A stretch of DNA of 64,000 bases from Thioclava indica (lineage in GTDB: Bacteria; Pseudomonadota; Alphaproteobacteria; Rhodobacterales; Rhodobacteraceae): positions 186,001 to 250,000 of the forward strand of contig NZ_AUNB01000018.1 of the NCBI RefSeq assembly GCF_000714545.1. The letters run 5' to 3'. Both the position numbers and the translations under genes were made by a program. Numbering within the stretch: position 1 is the stretch's first letter; each line of letters begins with the position of its first letter. The notes beneath the pieces were generated by a model. The model was not told the origin of the DNA. It searched no databases and saw only the letters and a program-made list of their open reading frames with translations. Below are positions 9,324 through 17,938 of the stretch, in pieces.

Positions 9324-10100
9324 TCACACGCGCTCCTTTGGGTTGCGGGCTTGGGCAAGGCCTGCGATCAGCGCGGCCTCTCCATCGCCCAAGGTGACCT
9401 GTGCGCCCTGGCTTTGCAAGGCGCGCAGGCAGGTCTCGCCCCAGCCCGGCGCAGTCGGTGAACTTAGCGCAAGAACCATTTGCCCCAGCCACCACGGGCG
9501 CGTCGCGGCCAGCTCCAACCCCAACACCGCCCCCGCCGCACGGCGCGATTGTCCGGTTAACGCAAGCCCCGCCAGATCACGGCTTGCGCGTTCCGGGCGC
9601 GACAGCGCGTCGCTTAAGGCGTCATCGAAATCATCGCCAGCCTGCAAAGGCGCGCCAAGGGCGGCTAGCATCGCCGCCGATCCCGCGCGCGTGGCACTCA
9701 CGACCTCACCCGCCGAGACATGCGCCCAAAGCGCCGTCGCGCCGCAAATCCAGATCACGCCGTCAAATTGCGGCGCGCTTGCCAGAATTCCGGCGATCCG
9801 CGCAGCTTCGGGCGGGGTGATTGGTTCTGCGGGGCGTTTTTGCATCAGGCCGGGCAGGGCGGGCAGCGCGCGATCTGATATCTCGGCCACGGGCCAAGCC
9901 GTTTCGGGCAGCGGCGTGCAGGGCAGCGCGCGCGGTTCAAGCCCGACAGAGGCGGCGGCCAGCACCACCTCTGTTTCGGTATCGGGTAAAAGCGGGCGCG
10001 GCGCGGGGCCAGAGCGCTGCGCGGTAATCGCGCCCGTTTCACTCACGCCAAGCGCCCGCCAGCGCCCGGCCTCTTCGATCAATGCGGTCCAATCTGTCAT
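9324..10100 (-). CDS. 2-dehydro-3-deoxygalactonokinase (DgoK)-like protein
   Basis: A 258-residue protein resembling DgoK, which phosphorylates 2-keto-3-deoxygalactonate. Matches are the central WAHVSAGEVVSATRAGSAAM segment (DgoK has a similar THLSAGE... block), LALTGQSRRAAGAVLGLEL, and the C-terminal GDGEAALIAGL. It is shorter than typical DgoK (about 300), and the usual N-terminal DWGTTxLR phosphate-binding strand is reduced to TDWTALIEEAGRWRALGVS. Activity is therefore doubtful. No galactonate genes surround it; it sits between znuA and the GbsR-like gene, with which it is coupled. Confidence 0.6.
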   Translation of the reverse strand: MTDWTALIEEAGRWRALGVSETGAITAQRSGPAPRPLLPDTETEVVLAAASVGLEPRALPCTPLPETAWPVAEISDRALPALPGLMQKRPAEPITPPEAARIAGILASAPQFDGVIWICGATALWAHVSAGEVVSATRAGSAAMLAALGAPLQAGDDFDDALSDALSRPERASRDLAGLALTGQSRRAAGAVLGLELAATRPWWLGQMVLALSSPTAPGWGETCLRALQSQGAQVTLGDGEAALIAGLAQARNPKERV

Positions 10101-10131
10101 CAGATGCAGATGGCACGCATGCGCGTCCAGA

Positions 10132-11142
10132 TCAATCCTGCGAGGACAGGCAGGCGGTGATCGTATCGGCGGTGTTTTGCATCAGCGCCTCATACAGCCC
10201 CGGCCCGTAGGTCAGCGTGGTGCCGGAAGGATCCAGCCCCCCGCCGAGTTTCACCGGCGTTCCGTCGACCAGAATTTCGACCATTTTCGGGTCATGCTGG
10301 ACCTCGGGGAAGGCGCAGTAGATCTTGTCGGAATTGGCCTCGTCACGCAGGCTGACCAGATGGGCCGCGCCGGGCGTCGTGGCGTCGCTGGGCGATAGCG
10401 AACCCGCGATATGTAGCCCGTAGTGATCGGCGAGATAACCATAGGCGGCGTGATAGACGAGGAACGGCCTGTCTTGCACGGGCGCAAACTGGGCCTTGAG
10501 ACGCTCATCCATTTCGATGACGCGTGCCTGTGCCGCCTTGGCGTTGCTTTCGTAGGTTTTGGCGTTTTCGGGATCTAGCTTGCCCAGATCCTGCGCGATC
10601 AACCCAAGCCAGACCTTGGCATTGTCGGGGTCGAGCCAGGCGTGCGGGTCGATGTTGCTTGCTGCGTCTTCGCTTTCATGAGCGTCGTGATCCTCTGCGT
10701 CGTGATCCTCTGCGGCGTGATCTTCTGCCGCGTGATCATGCGCGTCGTGATCCTCATCATCGTCCATATCGGCGCTGTGATCATGGGGATCAGCGCCGCT
10801 GAACTGGCGCACATGCGCGCCCGGCGCACTCAAAAGACCAAGCGCGTGATCTTGCGCCCCAAGCCCGTCAATCGCGCGCTCCAGCCACGGCGTCAGACGT
10901 GGACCGATCCAAACAACAAGGTTCGCGTCTTGCAGCTCTCCGGCTTGGCTGGGCTTAAGCTGATAGTGATGCGCGTCGGCGTTTTGTCCCAGCAAAACCG
11001 TCGGTTGCCCCAAATCCCCCATTACCTGCGCAACCAGCGATTGCACGGCGGGGATGTCGGTCACCACCTTGGGCACCTCGGCTTGGGCAACGCTTGAAAG
11101 GGTGCCAAACGTGGCCACCGTTAACGGAATTATGAAACGCAT
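10132..11142 (-). CDS. znuA: Zinc ABC transporter substrate-binding protein ZnuA
   Basis: Periplasmic zinc-binding protein of the ZnuABC importer. The 336 residues start with a signal peptide (cleavage after about residue 21, SVAQA). Conserved ligand positions are H59 in NADAHHYQL, H167 in NIDPHAWLD, and the VYHAAYGYLADHYGL segment. Residues 120-155 form a very His/Asp-rich loop typical of high-affinity ZnuA. The ATG at 11142 has CAGGAGAGACAG in front; longer in-frame starts are unlikely. It is divergent from zur-znuC-znuB across an 87-base region holding two Zur-box-like dyads, so zinc-dependent repression is expected. Confidence 0.96.
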   Translation of the reverse strand: MRFIIPLTVATFGTLSSVAQAEVPKVVTDIPAVQSLVAQVMGDLGQPTVLLGQNADAHHYQLKPSQAGELQDANLVVWIGPRLTPWLERAIDGLGAQDHALGLLSAPGAHVRQFSGADPHDHSADMDDDEDHDAHDHAAEDHAAEDHDAEDHDAHESEDAASNIDPHAWLDPDNAKVWLGLIAQDLGKLDPENAKTYESNAKAAQARVIEMDERLKAQFAPVQDRPFLVYHAAYGYLADHYGLHIAGSLSPSDATTPGAAHLVSLRDEANSDKIYCAFPEVQHDPKMVEILVDGTPVKLGGGLDPSGTTLTYGPGLYEALMQNTADTITACLSSQD

Positions 11143-11181
11143 CTGTCTCTCCTGAGCTTGATCTCTGCGCCGATAAATGTA

Positions 11182-11196
11182 TGTTATAAAGTCACA
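11182..11196. promoter_or_regulatory. Putative Zur box 1 (znuA side)
   Basis: TGTTATAAAGTCACA is an imperfect dyad with TGT...ACA ends, resembling alphaproteobacterial Zur boxes (TGTTATA-type). It lies 40 bases upstream of the znuA start. Confidence 0.6.
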
Positions 11197-11207
11197 CGTC
11201 AAGAGAA

Positions 11208-11226
11208 AATGTGATAAGGTAACATT
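11208..11226. promoter_or_regulatory. Putative Zur box 2 (zur side)
   Basis: AATGTGATAAGGTAACATT has perfect 5-base AATGT/ACATT ends. It overlaps the ribosome-binding region of zur, whose GTG is at 11230, suggesting autorepression of zur-znuC-znuB. Confidence 0.6.
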
Positions 11227-11229
11227 GCT

Positions 11230-11745
11230 GTGGTCAAACAACGCGACACCAAGCCCTCTGCCAAGACCGCTTTCGTGACCCATGATCACGAGGGTTGTGC
11301 GGCGGGCACGCTGCACCGCGCCCAAGAGGCAGCCCGCGAAAAAGGTGTGCGCATGACCCCGGTGCGCCAGCGCGCGTTGGAAATCTTGCTAGAGGAACAT
11401 CGCGCGATGGGGGCCTATGAGGTTCTGGACCGTCTCGCTGCGGATGGCTTTGGCAATCAACCGCCCGTGGCCTATCGCGCGCTGGAATTTCTGGTGGAGA
11501 ACGGTTTGGCGCATCGGGTGCGGCGACTGAATGCCTTTGCCGCCTGCATGCGTCCGGGCGAAGATCACGCGCCCGTCTTTTTGATTTGCCGCGCTTGTGG
11601 CGAGGTCGCCGAGGCGGGCGCGGATGAGGTGCGCTCTGCGTTGCTCGACGCCGCCGCGCGCCACAATTTCACCGTCGAACGCGCCACGGTCGAGGCTTTG
11701 GGCCTGTGCCCGCGCTGTGTCGATGGCGCAGAGGTCGTCGCATGA
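11230..11745 (+). CDS. zur: Zinc uptake regulator Zur (Fur family)
   Basis: Fur-family repressor that binds DNA when zinc is bound. The 171 residues hold an N-terminal winged helix (VRMTPVRQRALEILLEEHRAMGAYEVLDRL), the PVAYRALEFLVENGLAHRV recognition region, and two CxxC pairs (ICRAC and CPRC) for a structural zinc site. Context, not sequence alone, identifies it as Zur rather than Fur: it heads zur-znuC-znuB and is divergent from znuA. The start is GTG at 11230, with AAGG 11 bases upstream; no ATG gives a full-length protein. Its stop overlaps the znuC start (ATGA). Confidence 0.94.
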   Translation: MVKQRDTKPSAKTAFVTHDHEGCAAGTLHRAQEAAREKGVRMTPVRQRALEILLEEHRAMGAYEVLDRLAADGFGNQPPVAYRALEFLVENGLAHRVRRLNAFAACMRPGEDHAPVFLICRACGEVAEAGADEVRSALLDAAARHNFTVERATVEALGLCPRCVDGAEVVA

Positions 11746-12509
11746 AGGACCTGATTACCGCGCAAAATCTCTCGGTGCGCCACGGCCCAACCGAGGTGCT
11801 CTCAAACGTCGATTTCGCCATCGCCAAGGGTGAGATCGTGACCGTTATCGGCCCCAACGGCTCGGGTAAATCCACGCTGATCCGTGCGCTGATCGGGCTC
11901 GAGCCCGCCGCGACAGGGCGGGTCGCCCGCGCGCCGGGGCTCGCGATTGGCTATGTCCCGCAAAAGCTGCATATCGACGCCAGCCTGCCGCTTACGGTGC
12001 GCCGGTTCCTGTCGCTGCCCAAACGCGTTTCCAATGCGCTTGCCGAAGCGGCGCTGGAGCGCACCGGCGTGGCGGGGCTTGGCGCGCGCCCGATTGCGCG
12101 GCTGTCTGGCGGGCAGTTCCAACGCGTTCTGCTGGCGCGTGCCTTGCTGGTGAATCCCGACATTCTGATTCTGGATGAGCCGACGCAGGGGCTGGATCAG
12201 CCCGGAACAGCGGCGTTTTACAAGCTGATCGAAGAGGTGCGCGCGCAAACCGGGGCGGCGGTGTTGATGGTCAGTCACGATCTGCATGTTGTGATGTCGG
12301 CCTCGGATCGGGTGCTGTGTCTCAACGGGCATGTCTGCTGTCAGGGAACGCCCAAGCTGGTGGCGGCAGCGCCCGAATATCGCGCGCTGTTTGGCATGGG
12401 CACGCAAGGGGCCTTTGCGCTCTATCAGCATGATCACGATCACGGGCATGAGGGGGGCGATGACGGCGCCGCTTGCAGCCATGAAGGACATAAGCACGAA
12501 CATGTTTGA
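11742..12509 (+). CDS. znuC: Zinc ABC transporter ATPase ZnuC
   Basis: ATP-binding subunit of the zinc importer on the cytoplasmic face. The 255 residues include Walker A GPNGSGKST, signature LSGGQFQRVLLARAL, Walker B ILILDEPTQGLD and the switch VSHDLH. The C-terminal 30 residues are His-rich (HDHDHGHEGG...CSHEGHKHEHV), which could bind zinc in the cytoplasm. The ATG at 11742 overlaps the zur stop by 4 bases; the end overlaps the znuB start by 8 bases, so the three genes form one tightly coupled operon. Confidence 0.96.
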   Translation: MKDLITAQNLSVRHGPTEVLSNVDFAIAKGEIVTVIGPNGSGKSTLIRALIGLEPAATGRVARAPGLAIGYVPQKLHIDASLPLTVRRFLSLPKRVSNALAEAALERTGVAGLGARPIARLSGGQFQRVLLARALLVNPDILILDEPTQGLDQPGTAAFYKLIEEVRAQTGAAVLMVSHDLHVVMSASDRVLCLNGHVCCQGTPKLVAAAPEYRALFGMGTQGAFALYQHDHDHGHEGGDDGAACSHEGHKHEHV

Positions 12510-13284
12510 CGATTTTCTGGCCCGCGCAGCGATCGCGGGGATTGGCCTGACGCTGGCGACTGGCCCGCTGGGCGCGTTTGTGGTGTGGCGGCGCATGGCC
12601 TATTTTGGCGATGCGACCGCGCATGCCGCGATCCTTGGCGTGGCGCTAAGTTTCGCCTTTGGCACCTCGGTTTATCTGGGCACGTTGGGCGTCGCGCTGG
12701 CGATGGCGCTGACGGTGGCGCGGCTGTCGGGGCGCGGCCATGCGATGGATACGATGCTGGGCGTGCTGGCCCATTCGGCGCTGGCCTTTGGCTTGCTTGC
12801 GGCCTCGTTTCAAACCGGGTTGCGGGTTGATCTGAGCGCGTGGCTGTTTGGCGATATTCTGGCGGTGTCGAGAACCGATCTGGCGATTGTCTGGGGGGGC
12901 GCGGCGGTGGTTCTGGCGCTGCTGGCGTGGCGCTGGCAAGGGCTGCTGACATCGACCATCAATGACGAGTTGGCGATGGCCTCGGGGATCAATCCCAAGC
13001 GCGAGCAACTGGTGCTGACGGTGGCGCTGGCGCTGACGGTGGCAGTGTCGATCAAGATCGTCGGGGCGTTGCTGATTGCGGCGCTGCTCATCGTCCCGGC
13101 CGCCAGCGCGCGCCAGTTTGCGCGCAGTCCGGAGGTGATGGCGATTGGCGCAACGGGGGTGGGGGGTGCCTCGGTTCTGCTGGGGCTTTGGGCCTCGTTG
13201 CAGTTTGACACGCCCGCTGGCCCCTCGATCGTATCGGCGGCGACGGTGATTTTCGTGATGTCGCTGGGCTTGCGGCGGCGTTAA
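12502..13284 (+). CDS. znuB: Zinc ABC transporter permease ZnuB
   Basis: Inner-membrane permease of the zinc importer, 260 residues with about seven or eight hydrophobic helices. It starts MFDDFLARAAIAG and shows the ABC-3 family segments FVVWRRMAYFGDATAHAAILG and AVSIKIVGALLIAALLIVPAA. The ATG at 12502 overlaps the end of znuC by 8 bases. Longer in-frame readings back to 12331 only duplicate znuC coding sequence. The operon closes with a strong hairpin at 13286-13312 shared with the convergent SulP gene. Confidence 0.95.
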   Translation: MFDDFLARAAIAGIGLTLATGPLGAFVVWRRMAYFGDATAHAAILGVALSFAFGTSVYLGTLGVALAMALTVARLSGRGHAMDTMLGVLAHSALAFGLLAASFQTGLRVDLSAWLFGDILAVSRTDLAIVWGGAAVVLALLAWRWQGLLTSTINDELAMASGINPKREQLVLTVALALTVAVSIKIVGALLIAALLIVPAASARQFARSPEVMAIGATGVGGASVLLGLWASLQFDTPAGPSIVSAATVIFVMSLGLRRR

Positions 13285-13285
13285 A

Positions 13286-13312
13286 GGGCGCGCGCAGGTA
13301 TCGCGCGCGCCC
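13286..13312. terminator. Two-way terminator between znuB and the SulP gene
   Basis: GGGCGCGCGC and GCGCGCGCCC form a perfect 10-base stem with a 7-base loop, followed by GAATTTTA. It lies one base after the znuB stop and before the convergent SulP stop. Confidence 0.85.
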
Positions 13313-13317
13313 GAATT

Positions 13318-14793
13318 TTAGTGATCCGAGACCGCTTTGCCGCCATTGGACAGCCGGTCGATCAGGGTTTCGGTCGCGTGGTTCATGCCCACGACCTTCA
13401 CATCTGTGCCCTGCATGCGGAACTTACCAACCGCGCGATCCAGTGCCGCAACGGATGAAATATCCCAGATATGGGCATGGGTCAGGTCAATCACCACGCG
13501 ATCCAGCTTTTCGCGGAAATCGAACGCGCGGTTGAATTCCTCGACGGTGGCGAAGAAAATCTGGCCCTTGATGTAATAGGTGCGCAGGCGGTGTTCCTCG
13601 TTCAGGCGCGAGGAAATGTCGGTCATCTTCGCGATCTTGCCGGCAAAGAAAATCCCCGACAGCAGCACGCCCACCAGCACACCGATCGCCAAGTTATGCG
13701 TGACCACGACAAAGCCCACCGTTGCCAGCATCACCACATTGGACGACAGCGGCATCGTGCGCAGCTGCCCCAGCGAGGCCCAGCTGAACGTGCCAATCGA
13801 CACCATGATCATGATCGCGACCAGCGCAGGCATCGGGATGCGCCCGACCCATTCACCCAGCACAACGCAAAAGATCAGCAGCGAGACGCCCGCGACCAGC
13901 GTCGACAAACGCTGCCGCCCGCCAGAGGTCACGTTGATCACCGACTGCCCGATCATCGCACAGCCCGCCATGCCACCGATAAACCCGGTCGCGAAATTGG
14001 CGATGCCCTGTCCGTAGCATTCCTGACGACGATCCGAGAGCGTGTCGGTCATCTCATCCACGATATTCTGTGTCATCAGGCTTTCCAGCAGCCCGACCAC
14101 CGCCACCGCGAAGGAATAGGGCAGGATGATTTGCAGCGTTTGCAGATTGAACGGCACGTTGGGGATCAGGAAGGAGGGCAGCTCATCGGGCAGCGCGCCC
14201 ATATCCGAAACCGTGTGCACATCGCCAAGGCCAAAGCCGATTGTGATTGCCGACAGTACGACAATCGACACCAACGGCGAGGGGATGGCGCGAAATACGC
14301 GCGGCAGCAGGTAGATGATCGCCAGCCCCCCCGCGACCAGCAGATAAGTAATCGGGGGCACTTTCGAGGGGTCGAGTTCGGGCCATTGCGCCAAGAAAAT
14401 CATGATTGCCAGCGCGTTCACAAACCCCGTCATCACCGATTTTGACACAAAGCGCATCACATGGCCCAAGTTCAGCAGGCCCGCTATCATCTGGATCACG
14501 CCCGCCAAAATCGTTGCCGCCAGCAGGTAATCCAGCCCGTGCTCGCGCACCAAAGTGCCCATCAGCACCGCCGTGGCCGCCGTCGCCGCCGAGATCATCC
14601 CCGGACGCCCGCCGAAAAACGCGGTGATCGTGGCGATCATGAACGACGCGTAAAGCCCCACCTTCGGGTCCACCCCGGCGATGATCGAGAACGCGATCGC
14701 CTCGGGGATCAGCGCCAGCGCGACGACAAGGCCGGACAGGATATCGGTGCGAACATTGCCGAACCATTGGGTTCGCCACGTTGAAAAGGTCAT
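13318..14793 (-). CDS. SulP family anion transporter with STAS domain
   Basis: A 491-residue inner-membrane transporter of the SulP/SLC26 family (sulfate, bicarbonate or other anions). The N-terminal part begins with the family signature [20 protein letters not shown] and continues through about 10-12 hydrophobic helices, including [23 protein letters not shown]. The C-terminal STAS domain contains [20 protein letters not shown]. Length and layout resemble short marine SulP transporters such as BicA, but the substrate cannot be assigned. The ATG at 14793 has GGAGAG 6 bases upstream. No sulfate or carbon-fixation genes adjoin. Confidence 0.92.
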   Translation of the reverse strand: MTFSTWRTQWFGNVRTDILSGLVVALALIPEAIAFSIIAGVDPKVGLYASFMIATITAFFGGRPGMISAATAATAVLMGTLVREHGLDYLLAATILAGVIQMIAGLLNLGHVMRFVSKSVMTGFVNALAIMIFLAQWPELDPSKVPPITYLLVAGGLAIIYLLPRVFRAIPSPLVSIVVLSAITIGFGLGDVHTVSDMGALPDELPSFLIPNVPFNLQTLQIILPYSFAVAVVGLLESLMTQNIVDEMTDTLSDRRQECYGQGIANFATGFIGGMAGCAMIGQSVINVTSGGRQRLSTLVAGVSLLIFCVVLGEWVGRIPMPALVAIMIMVSIGTFSWASLGQLRTMPLSSNVVMLATVGFVVVTHNLAIGVLVGVLLSGIFFAGKIAKMTDISSRLNEEHRLRTYYIKGQIFFATVEEFNRAFDFREKLDRVVIDLTHAHIWDISSVAALDRAVGKFRMQGTDVKVVGMNHATETLIDRLSNGGKAVSDH

Positions 14794-14812
14794 ACGACTC
14801 TCCGGGAATACA

Positions 14813-14840
14813 AAGGCCCGCAGCGGGGAGGCGCGGGCTT
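14813..14840 (-). terminator. Terminator of the DUF1638 operon
   Basis: Read on the minus strand, AAGCCCGC and GCGGGCCTT form a stem with an 11-base loop followed by TTTG. It ends transcription from the DUF1638 gene before the SulP promoter. Confidence 0.7.
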
Positions 14841-14927
14841 AACGACGTCAATTTGAGGCAGGACATATCGCCGCAATCCGAAAAAGCCAAGCAAACCTTG
14901 ACTCTTTTCAGAGAAACTTAAGGCCGA

Positions 14928-15590
14928 TTAAGCTGATGTGACCGGTTTTTGCGCAAAATCCGCAAGGCTTGTGGCCAAATCGCCATAGCCGGTAAAGCGG
15001 CGTTCATAGCGTAGACCAAGTCGTGCGGCGGCCTCGGCAGCTTTGGCATCAAGCGCGGGATCATTGGTTTGCGCCTGATAGATCAGCCGCTCGTAATTGC
15101 CAAACATCATGTTGATCAACTCGGGATGGCGGTCAAATCCCATCGGGCGCCACACGAAGGCATCGAACTGGCGCACCAGAAAATCGGTCAGGTAATAGGC
15201 GGTGATTTCATCCTCGGCAGTTTTTGCGAAGGCCTCATTTCCTTCAAAAAAGGAATAGCAATGGGGGCCCGCGATCATCTCGACGCCCAATTCCTTGCAC
15301 TTTTGCGCCAATTGCCCGCCCGTGCCGCAATCGGCATAGACAACAAAAATATCGTCGTAATCGGCGCGATGTTTGGCCACGGCATCTGCCACGGCCTGAG
15401 TAATTTTTCCGGGGTAATTGTGCAAAATCGCGGGCAGGCAGGTCAGATCAAGATGATCCCAGCCATTCAGCCGCTTGAGTTCAAGTATCTCACGCGCAAG
15501 GGCACCACAGGCGATCAACAACAGCCGTCCCGAGCCTTGCGGCGCAAGCCCGTCCTTGGACAAGACCGAATCCCCGGGAAGCCGGGTCAT
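14928..15590 (-). CDS. DUF1638 domain-containing protein
   Basis: A 220-residue cytoplasmic protein of the DUF1638 family. Visible features are LLLIACGALAREIL near residue 25, the central YADCGTGGQL (Asp-Cys-Gly), and AGPHCYSFFEGNE. Family members commonly lie beside corrinoid-protein and methyltransferase genes, and here the corrinoid protein is two genes upstream and a homocysteine methyltransferase is close by. A role in the methyl-transfer or corrinoid-reactivation cycle is likely but unproven. Its ATG overlaps the stop of a 52-codon membrane protein gene by 4 bases (ATGA), so translation is coupled. Confidence 0.88.
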   Translation of the reverse strand: MTRLPGDSVLSKDGLAPQGSGRLLLIACGALAREILELKRLNGWDHLDLTCLPAILHNYPGKITQAVADAVAKHRADYDDIFVVYADCGTGGQLAQKCKELGVEMIAGPHCYSFFEGNEAFAKTAEDEITAYYLTDFLVRQFDAFVWRPMGFDRHPELINMMFGNYERLIYQAQTNDPALDAKAAEAAARLGLRYERRFTGYGDLATSLADFAQKPVTSA

Positions 15591-15745
15591 TCCACCCGCG
15601 CCATCAACCGCATCACGCCCGCCGCAATCAACGCCATCAATCCCAGCATCGCAATCGGCATGCCTGAACTGGCAAACGCCCAGATCGTCACCCCGGCCAT
15701 CACGATGACAAACACGATTAACAGCAAGAAATGTGGTAGCGGCAT
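15587..15745 (-). CDS. Small two-helix membrane protein (52 aa), coupled to DUF1638
   Basis: A 52-codon gene with a strong ribosome binding site (GGAGGG, 7 bases before the ATG at 15745). The protein starts MPLPHFLLLIVFVIVMAGV and has two hydrophobic helices (about 5-25 and 28-46) ending MARVE. Its TGA overlaps the DUF1638 ATG (ATGA). I do not recognise a named family. The coupling and the strong ribosome binding site argue that it is real. It may anchor the DUF1638 protein at the membrane, but that is only an inference. Confidence 0.8.
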   Translation of the reverse strand: MPLPHFLLLIVFVIVMAGVTIWAFASSGMPIAMLGLMALIAAGVMRLMARVE

Positions 15746-15794
15746 GCGCAGTCCCTCCATGTCTTTAAGTATGGGGCGCGCGGAGCCAAAGGAA

Positions 15795-15823
15795 AAGGCC
15801 CCGATGAAAAAAATCGAGGCCTT
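15795..15823 (-). terminator. Terminator after the corrinoid protein gene
   Basis: On the minus strand AAGGCCTCGAT and ATCGGGGCCTT pair (11 bases, one mismatch) around a poly-T loop, followed by TTCCTTT. It separates the corrinoid gene from the 52-aa/DUF1638 pair. Confidence 0.75.
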
Positions 15824-15867
15824 CTGCGTGCGAAATCGTCGCAGTCATACCCGTCAGGGCGTTGTTA

Positions 15868-16569
<702 letters not shown>

Positions 16570-16726
16570 GTGCCTGGTCTCCTGATAGCCGCCTTAACCT
16601 TTTGGTGGGACGCGTGGCCCGTCAAGTCTTGGCGAATTGCGACATGCGCGGTGTTTCGTGCGACCTCACACGCTGTTATGCGGTGGCGTCTTGGCAAGTG
16701 TTCCTATTTCGTTCTAGATTAAGGGC

Positions 16727-17821
16727 ATGAGTCTGCCATTTGATCTGCCGCCCTCTGATCCCAACCTGCGCCTGCGTGCGCGTGGTGCCGCCGCGCAGCC
16801 TGCGGGCCGGTTTGAACCCTATGCCCGCGCGCGCGAGCATGACGGCTGGGACATCCCCGAGGACGAGCGTCTTGCGCGCACCGAGGTCAGTGTCGAGCGC
16901 CCGCGCAGCGTGATCACCCGCAACACTTCGCCCGATCTGCCCTTTGATCGCTCGCTCAACCCCTATCGCGGCTGCGAACATGGCTGCATTTACTGTTTTG
17001 CCCGCCCCAGCCACGGCTATCTGGGTTTGTCGCCGGGGCTGGATTTCGAAACGCGGCTGGTGGCACGCCCCGACGCCCCGCGCGTGCTCGAATCGGAACT
17101 GCGCAAGCCCGGCTACAGCGTGCGTCCGATCGCGATTGGCACCAATACCGACCCCTATCAGCCGATTGAGCAGAAATGGGGCGTGATGCGCGGCGTGCTG
17201 GAGGTGCTGGCCGCCCATCGCCATCCCGTCGCTATCGTGACGCGCGGCTCGCTGATCTTGCGCGATCTGGATGTGCTGGGCGACATGGCGGGCGCGGGGC
17301 TGGTGCAGGTCGGCATCTCGATCACGACGCTCGATGCCAGTCTTGCGCGCGCGATGGAGCCGCGAGCCCCCAGCCCGCCGACGCGCATCCGCATGATCCG
17401 CGAACTCACGCGCGCAGGCGTGCCCGTGCGCGTGATGGCCGCGCCGATGATCCCCGGCCTCACCGATCACGAACTTGAGGCGATCCTGACCGAGGCGCGC
17501 CGGGCCGGGGCCAAAGCCGCCTCGATGATGCCGGTGCGCTTGCCCCATGAGGTCGCGCCGCTGTTTGCCGATTGGCTGGAACGCCACCGCCCCGGTCAGG
17601 CCGAAAAAGTGCTGGGGCGCATCCGTGACATGCGCGGCGGCAAGCTGAATGATCCGCGCTTTGGCGCGCGCATGAAGGGCGAGGGCGAGATGGCCGAACT
17701 GTTGCGCCAGCGTTTCGCGCTGTCGTGCAAGCGGCTGGGGCTGGCGCGCGCCTTGCCCGATCTGGATTGCACGCAGTTCCACCTGCCCCCGCGCAGGGGC
17801 GATCAGCTTGAACTGTTCTGA
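16727..17821 (+). CDS. PA0069-type radical SAM protein
   Basis: A 364-residue radical SAM enzyme of the PA0069/SplB-like family with unknown substrate. The iron-sulfur cluster motif is NPYRGCEHGCIYCFARPSH (C-X3-C-X2-C), followed by conserved GTNTDPYQPIE and AIVTRGSLILRDLD segments. The ATG at 16727 has AAGGG just upstream. It is on the plus strand between two minus-strand methyl-transfer genes, so it is not in their operon. A perfect 9-base hairpin terminates it at 17851-17872. Its position beside the corrinoid genes may be coincidental. Confidence 0.93.
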   Translation: MSLPFDLPPSDPNLRLRARGAAAQPAGRFEPYARAREHDGWDIPEDERLARTEVSVERPRSVITRNTSPDLPFDRSLNPYRGCEHGCIYCFARPSHGYLGLSPGLDFETRLVARPDAPRVLESELRKPGYSVRPIAIGTNTDPYQPIEQKWGVMRGVLEVLAAHRHPVAIVTRGSLILRDLDVLGDMAGAGLVQVGISITTLDASLARAMEPRAPSPPTRIRMIRELTRAGVPVRVMAAPMIPGLTDHELEAILTEARRAGAKAASMMPVRLPHEVAPLFADWLERHRPGQAEKVLGRIRDMRGGKLNDPRFGARMKGEGEMAELLRQRFALSCKRLGLARALPDLDCTQFHLPPRRGDQLELF

Positions 17822-17850
17822 CACTGATTTCATCACACACTCTGCGCCGC

Positions 17851-17881
17851 ACCGAAGATCGAAATCTTCGGTGGCCCTTTT
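17851..17881 (+). terminator. Terminator after the radical SAM gene
   Basis: ACCGAAGAT and ATCTTCGGT form a perfect 9-base stem with a CGAA tetraloop, followed by GGCCC and a TTTT run at 17878-17881. Confidence 0.85.
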
Positions 17882-17915
17882 CATCTAGCTAAAAACACTC
17901 CCGCCGGAGGCATCC
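17876..17915. repeat. Second copy of the dispersed intergenic repeat
   Basis: This 40-base stretch, containing TTTTCATCTAGCT and GCCGGAGGCATCC, matches 36 of 40 bases of 1032-1071. Only the right arm is present here; it partly overlaps the T run of the preceding terminator. Confidence 0.85.
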
Positions 17916-17938
17916 TGCCCCCGCAACAGGCGCGCCGC

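Noticed and set aside
10680-10790. Tandem DNA repeat in znuA (repeated GTGATC words)
   Set aside because: It is explained by coding for the His/Asp-rich metal loop of ZnuA and stays in frame.
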